Shown: positions 9,032-18,569, numbered from the stretch's first letter. The stretch: 64,000 nucleotides of DNA from an uncultured Odoribacter sp. (GCA_910589025.1 CAJURM010000001.1:124001-188000); one strand, 5' to 3'. Notes: generated by a model not told the origin, from the letters alone. Numbers and translations are program-made.

Positions 9032-10735
9032 ATGAAGAAACAACTTATCGAATGCGTTCCCAACTTCAGTGAAGGAAACGACATGCATATCATCAATCAG
9101 ATTACGGATGCTATGAAAACGGTCGAAAACGTCAGCGTGATTGACGTAGATCCGGGGAAAGCCACCAACCGTACGGTAGTCACGATGGTTGGTGAGCCTG
9201 AAGCAATCTGTGAAGCAGCATTTCGGGCTGTAAAGAAAGCTGCCGAATTGATTGATATGACAAAGCACAAAGGTGCTCATCCCCGCTTTGGAGCAACGGA
9301 TGTTTGTCCATTGGTACCAGTGTCCAACATTACGATGGAAGAAACTGTGGAATATGCCCGGAAACTGGCTCGACGCATTGGTGAAGAATTGAACATTCCT
9401 GTATATTGCTACGAAAGTGCTGCATTTGTACCCGAACGTAAAAATTTGGCAACTTGCCGTGCCGGTGAATACGAAGCGTTGGGCGAACGACTCTGTAGTG
9501 AACAATGGTATCCCGATTTCGGCCCCCGAGAACTGAATGAATGGACGGCAAAAACTGGGGCGACGGCTGTCGGTGCCCGTAATTTCTTAGTAGCATACAA
9601 TGTCAATCTTAATACCACCTCCACCCGTCGAGCAAATGCCATTGCATTCGACGTGCGCGAACGTGGACGGGTGAAACGGGAAGGAAATCCCATTACAGGT
9701 AAAAAAGTGCTGGACGAAAACGGCAAACCGGTGATGATTCCCGGTACGTTGAAGTCGGTAAAAGCCATCGGCTGGTTTATCGAAGAATATGGTATTGCCC
9801 AGATATCTATGAATCTGACGGATATTTTGGTTACTTCCATGCACGAAGCCTTTGACGAAGTGTGCCGCAAAGCTGTTGACCGGGGAATTCGGGTAACGGG
9901 TTCGGAATTAGTAGGTGTTATTCCTTTACAGGCTATGCTGGATGCCGGACGTTATTTCCTGCGCAAGCAGCAGCGTTCTAGCGGCGTTTCAGATAAGGAA
10001 CTCATTAAGATTGCAGTAAAATCATTGGGGCTGGATGAACTTTATCCTTTTGAACCAGACAAAAAAATCATTGAGTACATTTTGGAAAAAGAAGCCGGTA
10101 AAGGCAAAAAGAAATTAATAGGTATGTCACTTACTGACTTTGCTGACGAAACGGCATCGGAATCTCCTGCCCCTGGAGGTGGTTCCATTTCAGCATATAT
10201 GGGTGCCCTTGGGGCGGCATTAGGCAGTATGGTTGCCAACCTCTCTTCTCACAAACGCGGCTGGGATGAACGTTGGGAAGAATTCAGTAACTGGGCGGAA
10301 AAAGGAAAAGCCTATCAGACAGAACTGATGAAATTAGTTGACGAAGATACCAATGCATTCAATCGTATCATGGATGCTTTCGGACTACCGAAAAAAACGG
10401 AAGCAGAAAAAGCTGCCCGCCAGCAAGCTGTGCAGGAAGCAACCCGCTATGCTACGGAAGTACCTTTTAAGACTATGCACCTTTGTTACGAATGTATGTT
10501 CGTTGCCAAAGCTATGGCGGAAATCGGCAATCCGAACTCCGTAACTGATGCTGGTGTCGGAGCGTTGGCTGCACGTGCCGGAGTGATGGGTGCTTTCCTC
10601 AATGTAAAAATTAATGCTGCCGGATTGGAAGACAAAGTTTTTGCTGCTGACATTATCCACGAAGGCAAGGATGTAGTAGAAAAAGCCTGTCGACTTGAAG
10701 CAAAAATCCTTGAAATCGTAAACAGCAAAATTTAA
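9032..10735 (+). CDS. ftcD: Fused glutamate formimidoyltransferase / formimidoyl-THF cyclodeaminase
   Basis: The N-terminal half (about residues 1-330; CVPNFSEG, KAHKGAHPRFG-like TKHKGAHPRFGATD) is glutamate formimidoyltransferase, which moves the formimino group from formiminoglutamate to THF. The C-terminal part (about 350-560; ESPAPGGGSISAYMGALGAA) is the cyclodeaminase that gives 5,10-methenyl-THF and ammonia. The two are one 567-residue polypeptide, as in animal FTCD, whereas many bacteria carry separate genes. It follows hutI by 28 bp in an evident operon. It feeds the one-carbon pool also served by fhs and drawn on by purH in this window. Confidence 0.95.
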   Translation: MKKQLIECVPNFSEGNDMHIINQITDAMKTVENVSVIDVDPGKATNRTVVTMVGEPEAICEAAFRAVKKAAELIDMTKHKGAHPRFGATDVCPLVPVSNITMEETVEYARKLARRIGEELNIPVYCYESAAFVPERKNLATCRAGEYEALGERLCSEQWYPDFGPRELNEWTAKTGATAVGARNFLVAYNVNLNTTSTRRANAIAFDVRERGRVKREGNPITGKKVLDENGKPVMIPGTLKSVKAIGWFIEEYGIAQISMNLTDILVTSMHEAFDEVCRKAVDRGIRVTGSELVGVIPLQAMLDAGRYFLRKQQRSSGVSDKELIKIAVKSLGLDELYPFEPDKKIIEYILEKEAGKGKKKLIGMSLTDFADETASESPAPGGGSISAYMGALGAALGSMVANLSSHKRGWDERWEEFSNWAEKGKAYQTELMKLVDEDTNAFNRIMDAFGLPKKTEAEKAARQQAVQEATRYATEVPFKTMHLCYECMFVAKAMAEIGNPNSVTDAGVGALAARAGVMGAFLNVKINAAGLEDKVFAADIIHEGKDVVEKACRLEAKILEIVNSKI

Positions 10736-10744
10736 CATTTATAC

Positions 10745-10831
10745 TTCCCCTCGTTTTGACAGTCTGAATATCTCTCTAAAAGTTGAAAACACAATTTTAG
10801 GAAATGCAGTTCAGCTCAGAAATGAGGGGAA
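10745..10831. repeat. Long imperfect inverted repeat, possible structured RNA or terminator
   Basis: An outer 13-bp stem (10745-10757 with 10819-10831, TTCCCCTCGTTTT against its partner, two G-U pairs) encloses a second stem AG(T)CTGAA/TTCAGCT (10761-10768 with 10810-10816) and an inner hairpin CTAAAA-TTG/CAA-TTTTAG (10776-10800). The right side is followed by AATATTTTG. It may end the hut transcript, but it is much larger than an ordinary terminator. Confidence 0.6.
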
Positions 10832-11034
10832 ATATTTTGCAGCATCCGCAACAACAGCTTACAATAGTGTCATAATATTAAGCTACATCATCTCTGTTTT
10901 CTGCTGAAAACAGGAATTACAAGTAACAAATGAAAACGGTTCATTGTTTCCAATTAACCGTCATAAAAACAAGTTATTTATCCGTTTATTCTGACAAACT
11001 CCTCAGAAGTGCTCGATAGCTCATCAAAAAACAT

Positions 11035-11042
11035 TAATTTTG
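11035..11042 (+). promoter_or_regulatory. -7 box for the P-type ATPase
   Basis: TAATTTTG fits TAnnTTTG. It overlaps a potential TTG start at 11040, which argues that translation begins instead at the ATG at 11067. No clear -33 box is visible. Confidence 0.4.
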
Positions 11043-11066
11043 GTACGCCTAAACACACAACAACGA

Positions 11067-13709
11067 ATGGAAGCAAAACACTACTCCGGTTTGAGTGAAG
11101 CAGAAGTACGACAAAACCGGGAAAAATGGGGGGCTAACATACTTACACCTCCCCGTAGGAAATCCCTGTGGAAACTCTTTTGGGAAAAATTCAAAGATCC
11201 GATTATCCGGATATTATTGGTTGCAGCTGCCCTTTCTTTGGTGATTTCGATCCTCCACAATGAATATGCGGAAACCATTGGTATCTTTGCTGCTATTTTC
11301 CTGGCTACGGGAGTTGGTTTCTGGTTTGAAATGGATGCCAACCGGAAATTTGACCTGCTCAATCTGGTTAATGACAATATACCTTACAAAGTGATACGGG
11401 ACAACCATGTCCGCGAAGTGGAAAAGAAAGAGATAGTGGTCGGCGATATCGTGATTCTTGAAACCGGCGAGGAAGTGCCTGCTGACGGAGAACTGTTGGA
11501 AGCCATTTCCCTCCAAGTCAATGAATCCACACTTACTGGTGAACCCGTGACAGACAAAACCACCTTCTCTTCGGAATTTGATATGGAATCTACCTATCCT
11601 TCCAATTGGATATTGAGGGGAACAACTGTAATAAACGGACATTGTATCTATGAAGTCAAGACTGTCGGGGACCGGACGGAATTTGGAAAAGTGGCGGAAA
11701 AAGCAGCTGAAATCACAGAAGACCAAACTCCGCTTGGGAAACAATTGGAAAAATTAGCCCGGCTTATCAGTATTGCCGGATTTGTTGTTGCAGGGGCTAC
11801 TTTTATTGGATTACTAACTAAAGATATCATAACAGGGGTATTCACTTCTGGCAACCTGTTTACCCTAGATACTGCTGGACGTATTCTACAATACTTTATG
11901 GTGGCAGTTACGCTCATTGTGGTCTCCGTACCCGAAGGATTGCCAATGAGTGTAACTCTGAGTTTGGCACTGAGTATGCGAAAAATGTTGAAAACCCACA
12001 ATCTGGTACGGAAAATGCATGCTTGCGAAACGATAGGGGCAACCACCGTTATTTGTACGGATAAGACAGGAACACTGACTCAAAACCGGATGCAGGTCTA
12101 TCGGACGGATTTTACTGCTCTCTCCAGCCAGCAACTGGGCTCAGATGAAGCGTCTCTACTGATTCAGGAAGGGATAAGTGTGAATTCGACAGCTTATTTG
12201 GAGTTTACGCCTTCCGGAGAAGTCAAACCACTCGGAAATCCAACCGAAGCTGCACTACTACTCTGGCTTGATACTCAAGGAGTCAATTATATGGATTTTC
12301 GTGAAAAATCAGAAATAATAGAACAGTTGACATTTTCTACAGAACGGAAATATATGGCAACTTGGGTACATTCCGTTACTAGAAAAGAAATACTATATTT
12401 AAAGGGGGCTCCGGAAATTGTATTTGGAAAATGCGCCAAAATATTAACAACTGAAGGGCTGAAACCTGCCAACGATTACCGCCAGTACATAGAAGAACGA
12501 CTGTTACAATACCAAAGTCAGGCAATGCGCACCCTCGCACTAGCGTATAAAATGGTGAGTAGCAGAGAGGACGGCGATATAAAGAAAAACATCGGCGATG
12601 ATTTTATTTTTCTAGGAATTGTGGCTATCTCCGACCCCATTCGCCCGGATGTTCCAGCAGCTGTTGACCAATGTCTCCGGGCTGGTATTAGTGTAAAAAT
12701 CGTAACGGGTGATACCCCAGCTACGGCACGAGAAATTGGACAGCAAATCGGAATATGGCAGGATGGTGATACCGAAAAACAACTTATAACAGGTGTAGAT
12801 TTTGAAAAATTATCAGACAAAGAAGCATTGAAACAAATAGCGGATCTGAAAATCATGTGCCGTGCCCGTCCTACCGACAAACAGCGTTTAGTGGAATTAC
12901 TAAAACGTACTGGTGCAGTCGTTGCTGTGACTGGCGATGGTACAAATGATGCCCCTGCCCTCAATTATGCCGACGTAGGACTTTCAATGGGAACAGGTAC
13001 TTCCGTAGCCAAAGAAGCCAGCGATATTACCCTCTTGGATGATTCCTTCCACAGCATTGCCACAGCAGTGATGTGGGGACGTTCCCTCTATCATAACATC
13101 CAGCGTTTTATCTTGTTTCAGCTCACAATCAACTTGTCGGCATTACTCATTGTGTTGCTGGGTTCACTGTTTGGTCACGAACTGCCTCTGACCGTCACTC
13201 AGATGCTGTGGATTAATATGATAATCGACACCTTTGCCGCGGCGGCTTTAGCTTCCCTTCCGCCTGACCCGCAAGTGATGGATGAACATCCCCGCAAAGC
13301 GACCGATTTCATCATTTCCAAAGGTATGCGCAACCGGATTATCGGGATAGGGTTTTCCCTTACTTTTATACTATTGGGGTTGATGTACTATTTCACTGAT
13401 GACGCAGGAGTCATATCCCATCGCCACCTGTCTATATTCTTCACCACTTTTGTTTTGTTACAGTTCTGGAACATGTTCAATGCCAAGGCATTTTTAACGA
13501 AAGGTTCGGCATTCAAAGGATTGTCACGATGCACTGGTTTCCTGATAGTAATGGCTATCATCCCGACAGGGCAGTTTTTGATTGTCCAATTTGGCGGAGA
13601 GGTATTCCGGACTGTCCCCTTGAGAGTTTCGGACTGGGCGTGGATTGTTGGATTAAGCTCTGTTGTATTGTGGGTAGGTGAATTGATACGTTTGTGCCGA
13701 AGAAAATGA
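11067..13709 (+). CDS. Calcium-type P-type cation ATPase
   Basis: This is an 880-residue P2-type ATPase, most like calcium-exporting (PMCA/SERCA-like) pumps. Visible motifs are the actuator-domain TGEP (ESTLTGEPVTD), the M4 ion-binding motif VPEGLPMSVT near residue 290, the phosphorylation site CTDKTGTLTQN (D332), KGAPE in the nucleotide domain and TGDGTNDAPAL near 625. The VPEGLP sequence is that of calcium pumps rather than heavy-metal pumps, which carry CPx. An in-frame TTG at 11040 would add nine residues but overlaps the -7 box, so the ATG at 11067 is preferred. It converges on bioC with 10 bp between stops. The structured upstream DNA hints at extra regulation. Confidence 0.92.
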   Translation: MEAKHYSGLSEAEVRQNREKWGANILTPPRRKSLWKLFWEKFKDPIIRILLVAAALSLVISILHNEYAETIGIFAAIFLATGVGFWFEMDANRKFDLLNLVNDNIPYKVIRDNHVREVEKKEIVVGDIVILETGEEVPADGELLEAISLQVNESTLTGEPVTDKTTFSSEFDMESTYPSNWILRGTTVINGHCIYEVKTVGDRTEFGKVAEKAAEITEDQTPLGKQLEKLARLISIAGFVVAGATFIGLLTKDIITGVFTSGNLFTLDTAGRILQYFMVAVTLIVVSVPEGLPMSVTLSLALSMRKMLKTHNLVRKMHACETIGATTVICTDKTGTLTQNRMQVYRTDFTALSSQQLGSDEASLLIQEGISVNSTAYLEFTPSGEVKPLGNPTEAALLLWLDTQGVNYMDFREKSEIIEQLTFSTERKYMATWVHSVTRKEILYLKGAPEIVFGKCAKILTTEGLKPANDYRQYIEERLLQYQSQAMRTLALAYKMVSSREDGDIKKNIGDDFIFLGIVAISDPIRPDVPAAVDQCLRAGISVKIVTGDTPATAREIGQQIGIWQDGDTEKQLITGVDFEKLSDKEALKQIADLKIMCRARPTDKQRLVELLKRTGAVVAVTGDGTNDAPALNYADVGLSMGTGTSVAKEASDITLLDDSFHSIATAVMWGRSLYHNIQRFILFQLTINLSALLIVLLGSLFGHELPLTVTQMLWINMIIDTFAAAALASLPPDPQVMDEHPRKATDFIISKGMRNRIIGIGFSLTFILLGLMYYFTDDAGVISHRHLSIFFTTFVLLQFWNMFNAKAFLTKGSAFKGLSRCTGFLIVMAIIPTGQFLIVQFGGEVFRTVPLRVSDWAWIVGLSSVVLWVGELIRLCRRK

Positions 13710-13719
13710 AAATAAAGTC

Positions 13720-14472
13720 TTATTTCTTCCTGCAAATCAGATAAAAAGGATGATAGGTCAGTGGAAAACTGTCCTTCATCGCATCTTTTTCATAACAACG
13801 GGAGAAATATTCTAATGTTCTCTTGGTCCAATGACGGTCAGTAGACCCCGCATTGACACCGGTCTTTTTGAGATGGCGCAACACCTCTACGGCTTTCGGG
13901 AAATAAAGTTTGTCGGTTTGCTCTTCGAAACTGAGAATTTCAAAATCATGAGACAGACAAAAAGAAAGTTCCTCACGACTGAGGTAATGCAGCCCATTTG
14001 TGGCAAACTGGCGCAATTCTGTCATATTTCTGGGACCGAACGTACTGAATACCAGTAGTCTACCTTTTTGTAGATGGGACGCCAGTTTATGGAATGTTTC
14101 GTGAGGCGAGGCAAACCACTGGAATGTTGAGGCCGATACCAGCAAATCAAACTCTCCAGGCAGAGGTAATTCCTCAATGTCACCTACCAAACAATGTGAT
14201 AGCGGCAGATCATATCGGGTGGCTGTTGTTATGCACATCTCCTCGACCAAATCATTTACATACAACCCTTTCTCTTTCGTTAGTGTCTGTATGTTTCGAG
14301 TCAGCAATCCGGTACCACACCCGATTTCCAGCACCCGTTCCGGACGATAATCTAATGCAGACTGTAACAGCTCACACAGGTGGTCGGCTATCCTTTTCTG
14401 TACTGGCGCATTTTCCTCATAACTATTCACACTCCGCTTAAAGCGGCATTTTATTTCGGCCTTGTCTATCAT
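13720..14472 (-). CDS. bioC: Malonyl-ACP O-methyltransferase BioC
   Basis: BioC methylates malonyl-ACP so that the fatty-acid machinery can build pimeloyl-ACP methyl ester for biotin. The 250-residue protein has the class I SAM-binding motif VLEIGCGTGLLT near residue 45, an acidic motif DIEELPLPGEFDLLVS near 100 and the substrate-side ASTFQWF. The N-terminus (KCRFKRSVNSYEENAPVQ) is the usual BioC start. Its start overlaps the bioG stop by 4 bp (ATGA), a sign of translational coupling. It is the last gene of the biotin operon. Confidence 0.94.
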   Translation of the reverse strand: MIDKAEIKCRFKRSVNSYEENAPVQKRIADHLCELLQSALDYRPERVLEIGCGTGLLTRNIQTLTKEKGLYVNDLVEEMCITTATRYDLPLSHCLVGDIEELPLPGEFDLLVSASTFQWFASPHETFHKLASHLQKGRLLVFSTFGPRNMTELRQFATNGLHYLSREELSFCLSHDFEILSFEEQTDKLYFPKAVEVLRHLKKTGVNAGSTDRHWTKRTLEYFSRCYEKDAMKDSFPLTYHPFYLICRKK

Positions 14473-15125
14473 ATATCTAACAATTCATCCCAACTCCGGA
14501 ACGAGTAAAACGGATAATGCCCTCCCGGCAGGAAGGTGACAGAAGTCTTGTTTTGCCACCAGCGTAACTGGTTCTCCGAAGGGAAAATAAGATCCTTTTC
14601 GGAAATAAAGACTTTATTCCAATTTATACAATTTTTATGCTCAGTGCTGAGGCTGTGTATAAACCACAGCTCTTCGATCTGTTCCGTTAAGATTCGTTGG
14701 GGTTTGTTGACGGAAAATAATTCATATTCAACTTCATTTACAAACATCCGGGCAAAGAATTTTTCCCTGCTCTGTTCCGTCATGCCACGCTTTGTCAACT
14801 CATAACTCCTCACAGGAATGCCATATTGATTGTCAATTGGCAATTCTGTACCATTCAAAGCGATTGATTTTGCCGGTTGCACCTGCCACCTCGGTAACAT
14901 ATTGGCTGCTGCCCACACGCCCATCGACCACGCAACGACATATACTGTATGATAAGCCGAAAAACAAATGTTATCCCCTTCTGTTCCCAACGAACGGTAA
15001 TCAGAACAAACAAACAAATCGTACTTCGTGGACAAATGAGGAATTGCCCGCACATCCATCCCCCAACCGTTGAAGAAAATGAGCAACACTCCACTCCCGC
15101 TTTGTTTAATCCAATCTATACGCAT
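14469..15125 (-). CDS. bioG: Pimeloyl-ACP methyl ester esterase BioG (DUF452)
   Basis: BioG cleaves the methyl ester that BioC installed, ending pimelate elongation; it replaces the unrelated-sequence esterase BioH of E. coli. The 218-residue protein has an alpha/beta-hydrolase shape with the oxyanion start FFNGWGMD near residue 20 and the nucleophile motif VAWSMGVW near 75. A histidine in GGHYPF near residue 205 is in the expected place for the catalytic triad. It lies between bioF and bioC, 3 bp after the bioF stop and overlapping bioC, the usual Bacteroidetes arrangement. Confidence 0.92.
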   Translation of the reverse strand: MRIDWIKQSGSGVLLIFFNGWGMDVRAIPHLSTKYDLFVCSDYRSLGTEGDNICFSAYHTVYVVAWSMGVWAAANMLPRWQVQPAKSIALNGTELPIDNQYGIPVRSYELTKRGMTEQSREKFFARMFVNEVEYELFSVNKPQRILTEQIEELWFIHSLSTEHKNCINWNKVFISEKDLIFPSENQLRWWQNKTSVTFLPGGHYPFYSFRSWDELLDI

Positions 15126-15128
15126 GCT

Positions 15129-16292
15129 TTATTCTACCCCGTTAGCTAAAAAATCAAAAAGGCATTCATAATCCTCGTCCGGAATCGCAGCATTAAGCGA
15201 AAAACGTATCCGGGCTTCATTTTTGGGGACAGTGGGATAACGTACAGGCAAAGCGAAAAATCCGTTGTCGCGTAGGAGCTCTGCCATCTCAATACTGCTC
15301 TCATTTGAGCCGCACAGGAATGGTACTATATGAGAATTTCCCCTGACTTCAAATCCTTTCTGCTGCAACACCTCCCGCAACCTGTCCGCCGTCCGCGCCA
15401 ATTTCAGTCTCAGCTCGTAAAAATCGGGCATATGATTCAGTACAAACCGTGTCCACGCCACATTTACCGGAGGCAAAGCGGTCGTAAAAATCAGACTCCT
15501 CTGCGTATTAATCAGGTATTCACAAAACAGACTGCTGCACACGACGAAGGCACCCATTGAGGCAAACGCTTTCCCGAAAGTCCCGACTATAAAATCAATA
15601 TCTTCCATACACGCCTGCTCCTCGCAACATCCCAGACCGTTTGTTCCTCTCACACCTACGGCATGTGCTTCGTCCACATACAGGAAAGTGCCGAACTCCT
15701 TTTTCATCTCGCAAAGTTCCAGTAAATCGGCAGTATCGCCGTCCATGCTGAAAATTGATTCTGTAACAATAAAAATATTTTCATACTTGTCACGGTTCTG
15801 GGTCAGGATACTCCTTAAATGCTCCATATCCAGATGCCGGTAGCGTATCATCTCTGCCTCACTCAGTCGCAGTCCGTCGATGATACTGGCGTGTACCAGT
15901 TTATCTGCCACAATCAAGTCCCGTTTTGTCGTTAATGCCGGTAAAATACCGATATTTGCATGATAACCCGAACTGAAAACCAAGGCAGCTTCTTTGTTAT
16001 ACAAGTCACACAAATCCTCCTCCAACATGCCGTAATATTCATGATTACCTGACAGCAGACGGGACGATACCGCACTATAAGGCAGTGCCCGCACATCCGT
16101 TTGTGTGTAAAATTCATCCAGTAATTTGGGATAGGTAGACAATCCCAGGTAATCATTTGATGAAAGATTCAGCATCTCCCGTCCTTCATCGTGAATCAGG
16201 AATCCGTTGTGCTGAATGTTGCGGAGAATCCGGTAATTCCCTGCCTCTTTCATCTTTTCCAGTTTATTTTGGTATCGCTCGAAACTATTCAT
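15129..16292 (-). CDS. bioF: 8-amino-7-oxononanoate synthase
   Basis: BioF condenses pimeloyl-ACP with L-alanine in a PLP-dependent decarboxylating reaction, the first ring-forming step towards biotin. The 387-residue length fits the alpha-oxoamine synthase family. The PLP lysine is in VGTFGKAFASMGAF near residue 235, preceded by the aspartate/histidine stretch YVDEAHAVGVRG near 200. The related kbl/serine palmitoyltransferase families are unlikely because the gene sits between bioA and bioG with 12 and 3 bp gaps. Confidence 0.95.
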   Translation of the reverse strand: MNSFERYQNKLEKMKEAGNYRILRNIQHNGFLIHDEGREMLNLSSNDYLGLSTYPKLLDEFYTQTDVRALPYSAVSSRLLSGNHEYYGMLEEDLCDLYNKEAALVFSSGYHANIGILPALTTKRDLIVADKLVHASIIDGLRLSEAEMIRYRHLDMEHLRSILTQNRDKYENIFIVTESIFSMDGDTADLLELCEMKKEFGTFLYVDEAHAVGVRGTNGLGCCEEQACMEDIDFIVGTFGKAFASMGAFVVCSSLFCEYLINTQRSLIFTTALPPVNVAWTRFVLNHMPDFYELRLKLARTADRLREVLQQKGFEVRGNSHIVPFLCGSNESSIEMAELLRDNGFFALPVRYPTVPKNEARIRFSLNAAIPDEDYECLFDFLANGVE

Positions 16293-16304
16293 TTTTCTGT
16301 CTCT

Positions 16305-17585
16305 TTAAATTTGACTGACAACCTTCTTCAGCCCTGTGGTTAAACAATGCAACTCCTCCGGTGTGATGATAAAAGGTGGCATGATGTACACTAATTTTCC
16401 GAAAGGCCTGACCCAAATTCCCTCCTTTACAAACATTGCCTGTATCTCGCCCATATTTACCGGTTCTTTCATTTCGATTACACCGATTGCCCCCAACACC
16501 CGCACATCCTCCACCTGTGGGAAATTATGGGCTTCCGCAAGTTCTTCACGCAACTGCTTTTCAATGGCTCCGACCTTACGTTCCACATCGTAACTGACAA
16601 TCAAGTCAACAGAAGCAGAAGCAACGGCACAGGCAAGCGGGTTGCCCATGAACGTGGGACCGTGCATAAACACATACGGATTACAAGAGCAGATGCCCTC
16701 TGCTACTCTTGCACTCGTCATCGTAGCGGCAAAACTCATATATCCGCCGGTAATAGCTTTTCCGATACACATAATATCCGGTTCTATTTCGGCATGCTCC
16801 ACCGCCCACAATTTGCCCGTCCGCCCAAAACCGGTGGCAATCTCATCACAAATCAAAAGTACATCAAATTTATCACACCATTCCTTTACTTGACGTAAAT
16901 AATCTGCCGAATAGAACCACATTCCTCCGGCACCTTGGACAATCGGTTCCAGAATGACGGCAGCAATGGTTTCATGATGCTGCTCTAAACACTCCTGGAA
17001 GGGACGTATATCCTCTGCCGAACAGGACGAACCGAAGCGGCACTTGGGATGCTCTACGAAATATTGTACCGGCAAGCAACCGTGAAAAATGCCATGCATC
17101 CCGGTTACTGGATCGCACACGGACATTGCATTCCACGTGTCTCCGTGATACCCTTTAGTCAGCGTCATAAAATGTTTCTTCTTCTCTCTGCCCGCTGCAT
17201 ACCAGTATTGCAAGGCCATCTTCATCGCCACTTCCACAGCTACCGAACCGGAATCGCTAAAAAAAATCTTATCCATATTCCGCGGGGCTATTGCCAGAAT
17301 CTTCTGTGCCAGCTCTACTGCCGGCTGATGGGTAATCCCGCCGAACATCACGTGCGACATTTCGTGCAACTGCTTTTCAATTGCCGCATTCAATACCGGA
17401 TGGTTGTATCCGTGTACTTCACACCACCACGACGACATGCCGTCTATCAGCCGGCGCCCGTCTGCCAATTCAAGATACACGCCCTCGGCCCTTTTTACTG
17501 CATATACAGGTAGAGGATCGGTCGTTGACGTGTAGGGATGCCAGATGTGTTCCCTGTCAAATTTCAATAATTCTGTTGTATCCAT
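16305..17585 (-). CDS. bioA: Adenosylmethionine-8-amino-7-oxononanoate aminotransferase
   Basis: BioA converts 8-amino-7-oxononanoate to 7,8-diaminononanoate with SAM as amino donor and PLP as cofactor. The 426-residue protein begins with the family pattern REHIWHPYTS and has SSWWCEVHGYNHP near residue 50. The PLP aspartate is in LLICDEIATGFGRTG near 243 and the lysine in CIGKAITGGYM near 270. The diagnostic WHPYTS and SSWWC motifs separate it from other class III aminotransferases. It follows bioB by 30 bp on the minus strand. Its product is the substrate of dethiobiotin synthetase (BioD), whose gene is not in this cluster. Confidence 0.96.
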   Translation of the reverse strand: MDTTELLKFDREHIWHPYTSTTDPLPVYAVKRAEGVYLELADGRRLIDGMSSWWCEVHGYNHPVLNAAIEKQLHEMSHVMFGGITHQPAVELAQKILAIAPRNMDKIFFSDSGSVAVEVAMKMALQYWYAAGREKKKHFMTLTKGYHGDTWNAMSVCDPVTGMHGIFHGCLPVQYFVEHPKCRFGSSCSAEDIRPFQECLEQHHETIAAVILEPIVQGAGGMWFYSADYLRQVKEWCDKFDVLLICDEIATGFGRTGKLWAVEHAEIEPDIMCIGKAITGGYMSFAATMTSARVAEGICSCNPYVFMHGPTFMGNPLACAVASASVDLIVSYDVERKVGAIEKQLREELAEAHNFPQVEDVRVLGAIGVIEMKEPVNMGEIQAMFVKEGIWVRPFGKLVYIMPPFIITPEELHCLTTGLKKVVSQI

Positions 17586-17615
17586 CGTGTTGCTTTTATT
17601 GCATAAATCCTCATT

Positions 17616-18569
17616 TTAAAGGTGAAATCCCGCCTCCTTAATCTTGTGCATATCTTCTAAAACCTTCGAACCTAATGTCGTTAACATATCCCCGACGATT
17701 GCCGCATTGATACCGGCATCAATCGCCCGGCGTTCCAAATGCTGAATCAACAGGCGACCGCCTGCAAAACGAAGATAAGCACAGGGATGAATAAAACGAA
17801 ACAGGGCTATGGACGTCAGAATTTCATCGTCACTCAACGCCGTAGCATTCTCCAATGGCGTACCCGGAATGGGATTCAATATGTTTATCGGAATGGACTT
17901 TATATGTAGTTCTCTCAAAGTCAAAGCCAAATCGATACGGTCTTCCGTTGTTTCTCCCATGCCGATAATCCCACCGGAACACACGTCCATCCCCACAGTC
18001 TGCGCTGCCCGGATGGTTGCTATTTTATCCTCCATCGTATGGGTGGAACACAAACCGGGGAAGAACCGCGGAGAACTCTCTAAATTACAATGATAACGAC
18101 TGATTCCAGCCTCTTTCAAACGTGACAGTTGCACCTCGTTCAGTAGCCCCATAGATGCACAGAGGTGCATTGGAGTCCGCTTCCGGATTTGTCGGGCATA
18201 ATCGCAGATTTTGTCGATGTTCCTGTCTGACAATGCCTTACCACTGGTCACGAACGAAAACTTACTAACACCGTATTCCGCATTTTTCAATGCCAGCTCA
18301 ATACAGGTATGGGCGTCTATTAATTCGTAATTCTCCACATGGGTCTTGAATACCGCCGATTGGGCGCACCATTTGCAATTCTCCGAACATCTTCCGGAGC
18401 GGGCATTGACGATAGAACAAGTGTCAAAATGCCTGCCGCACATTTTATCCCGGATTTCCCCTGCAGCCTGATATAATACCTCTTTGTCAGATGTTTCGCT
18501 TAACCGGAGGGCTTCATCCCGGTTTATCCATTCTCCCGACAGCACTTTTCTCTTGAATGCTTCAATCAT
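17616..18569 (-). CDS. bioB: Biotin synthase
   Basis: BioB is the radical-SAM enzyme that inserts sulfur into dethiobiotin. The radical-SAM cysteines are C61, C65 and C68 in GRCSENCKWCAQ. Second-cluster residues also appear, for example the cysteine in SSGG-like DVCSGGIIGMGET. The longer frame beginning at 18602 would add 11 hydrophobic residues; the ATG at 18569 gives the family start (MIEAFKRKVLSG) at 317 residues and is preferred. That ATG lies only 4 bp after the stop of the small upstream ORF, so bioB translation is probably coupled to it. Confidence 0.96.
   Translation of the reverse strand: MIEAFKRKVLSGEWINRDEALRLSETSDKEVLYQAAGEIRDKMCGRHFDTCSIVNARSGRCSENCKWCAQSAVFKTHVENYELIDAHTCIELALKNAEYGVSKFSFVTSGKALSDRNIDKICDYARQIRKRTPMHLCASMGLLNEVQLSRLKEAGISRYHCNLESSPRFFPGLCSTHTMEDKIATIRAAQTVGMDVCSGGIIGMGETTEDRIDLALTLRELHIKSIPINILNPIPGTPLENATALSDDEILTSIALFRFIHPCAYLRFAGGRLLIQHLERRAIDAGINAAIVGDMLTTLGSKVLEDMHKIKEAGFHL

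Larger units (their letters stand above)
10736..11066. other. Hairpin-rich intergenic region without a gene
   Basis: This gap of about 330 bp holds no convincing ORF. It has a long imperfect inverted repeat (10745-10831) and three smaller ones: arms AGCTTA/TAAGCT at 10856-10861 and 10879-10884; a perfect 8-bp stem CTGTTTTC/GAAAACAG with a TGCT loop at 10894-10913; and ACGGTT..ATTG/CAAT..AACCGT at 10936-10961. I saw no recognisable yybP-ykoY or other riboswitch core. Confidence 0.7.

Noticed and set aside
10736..11034. yybP-ykoY type metal riboswitch before the P-type ATPase
   Set aside because: Several hairpins are present, but I could not find the conserved internal-loop sequences, and the likely promoter lies downstream of them.
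11040..11066. TTG start for the P-type ATPase
   Set aside because: The TTG overlaps the TAATTTTG -7 box, so it would not be on the transcript; the ATG at 11067 fits the family start.
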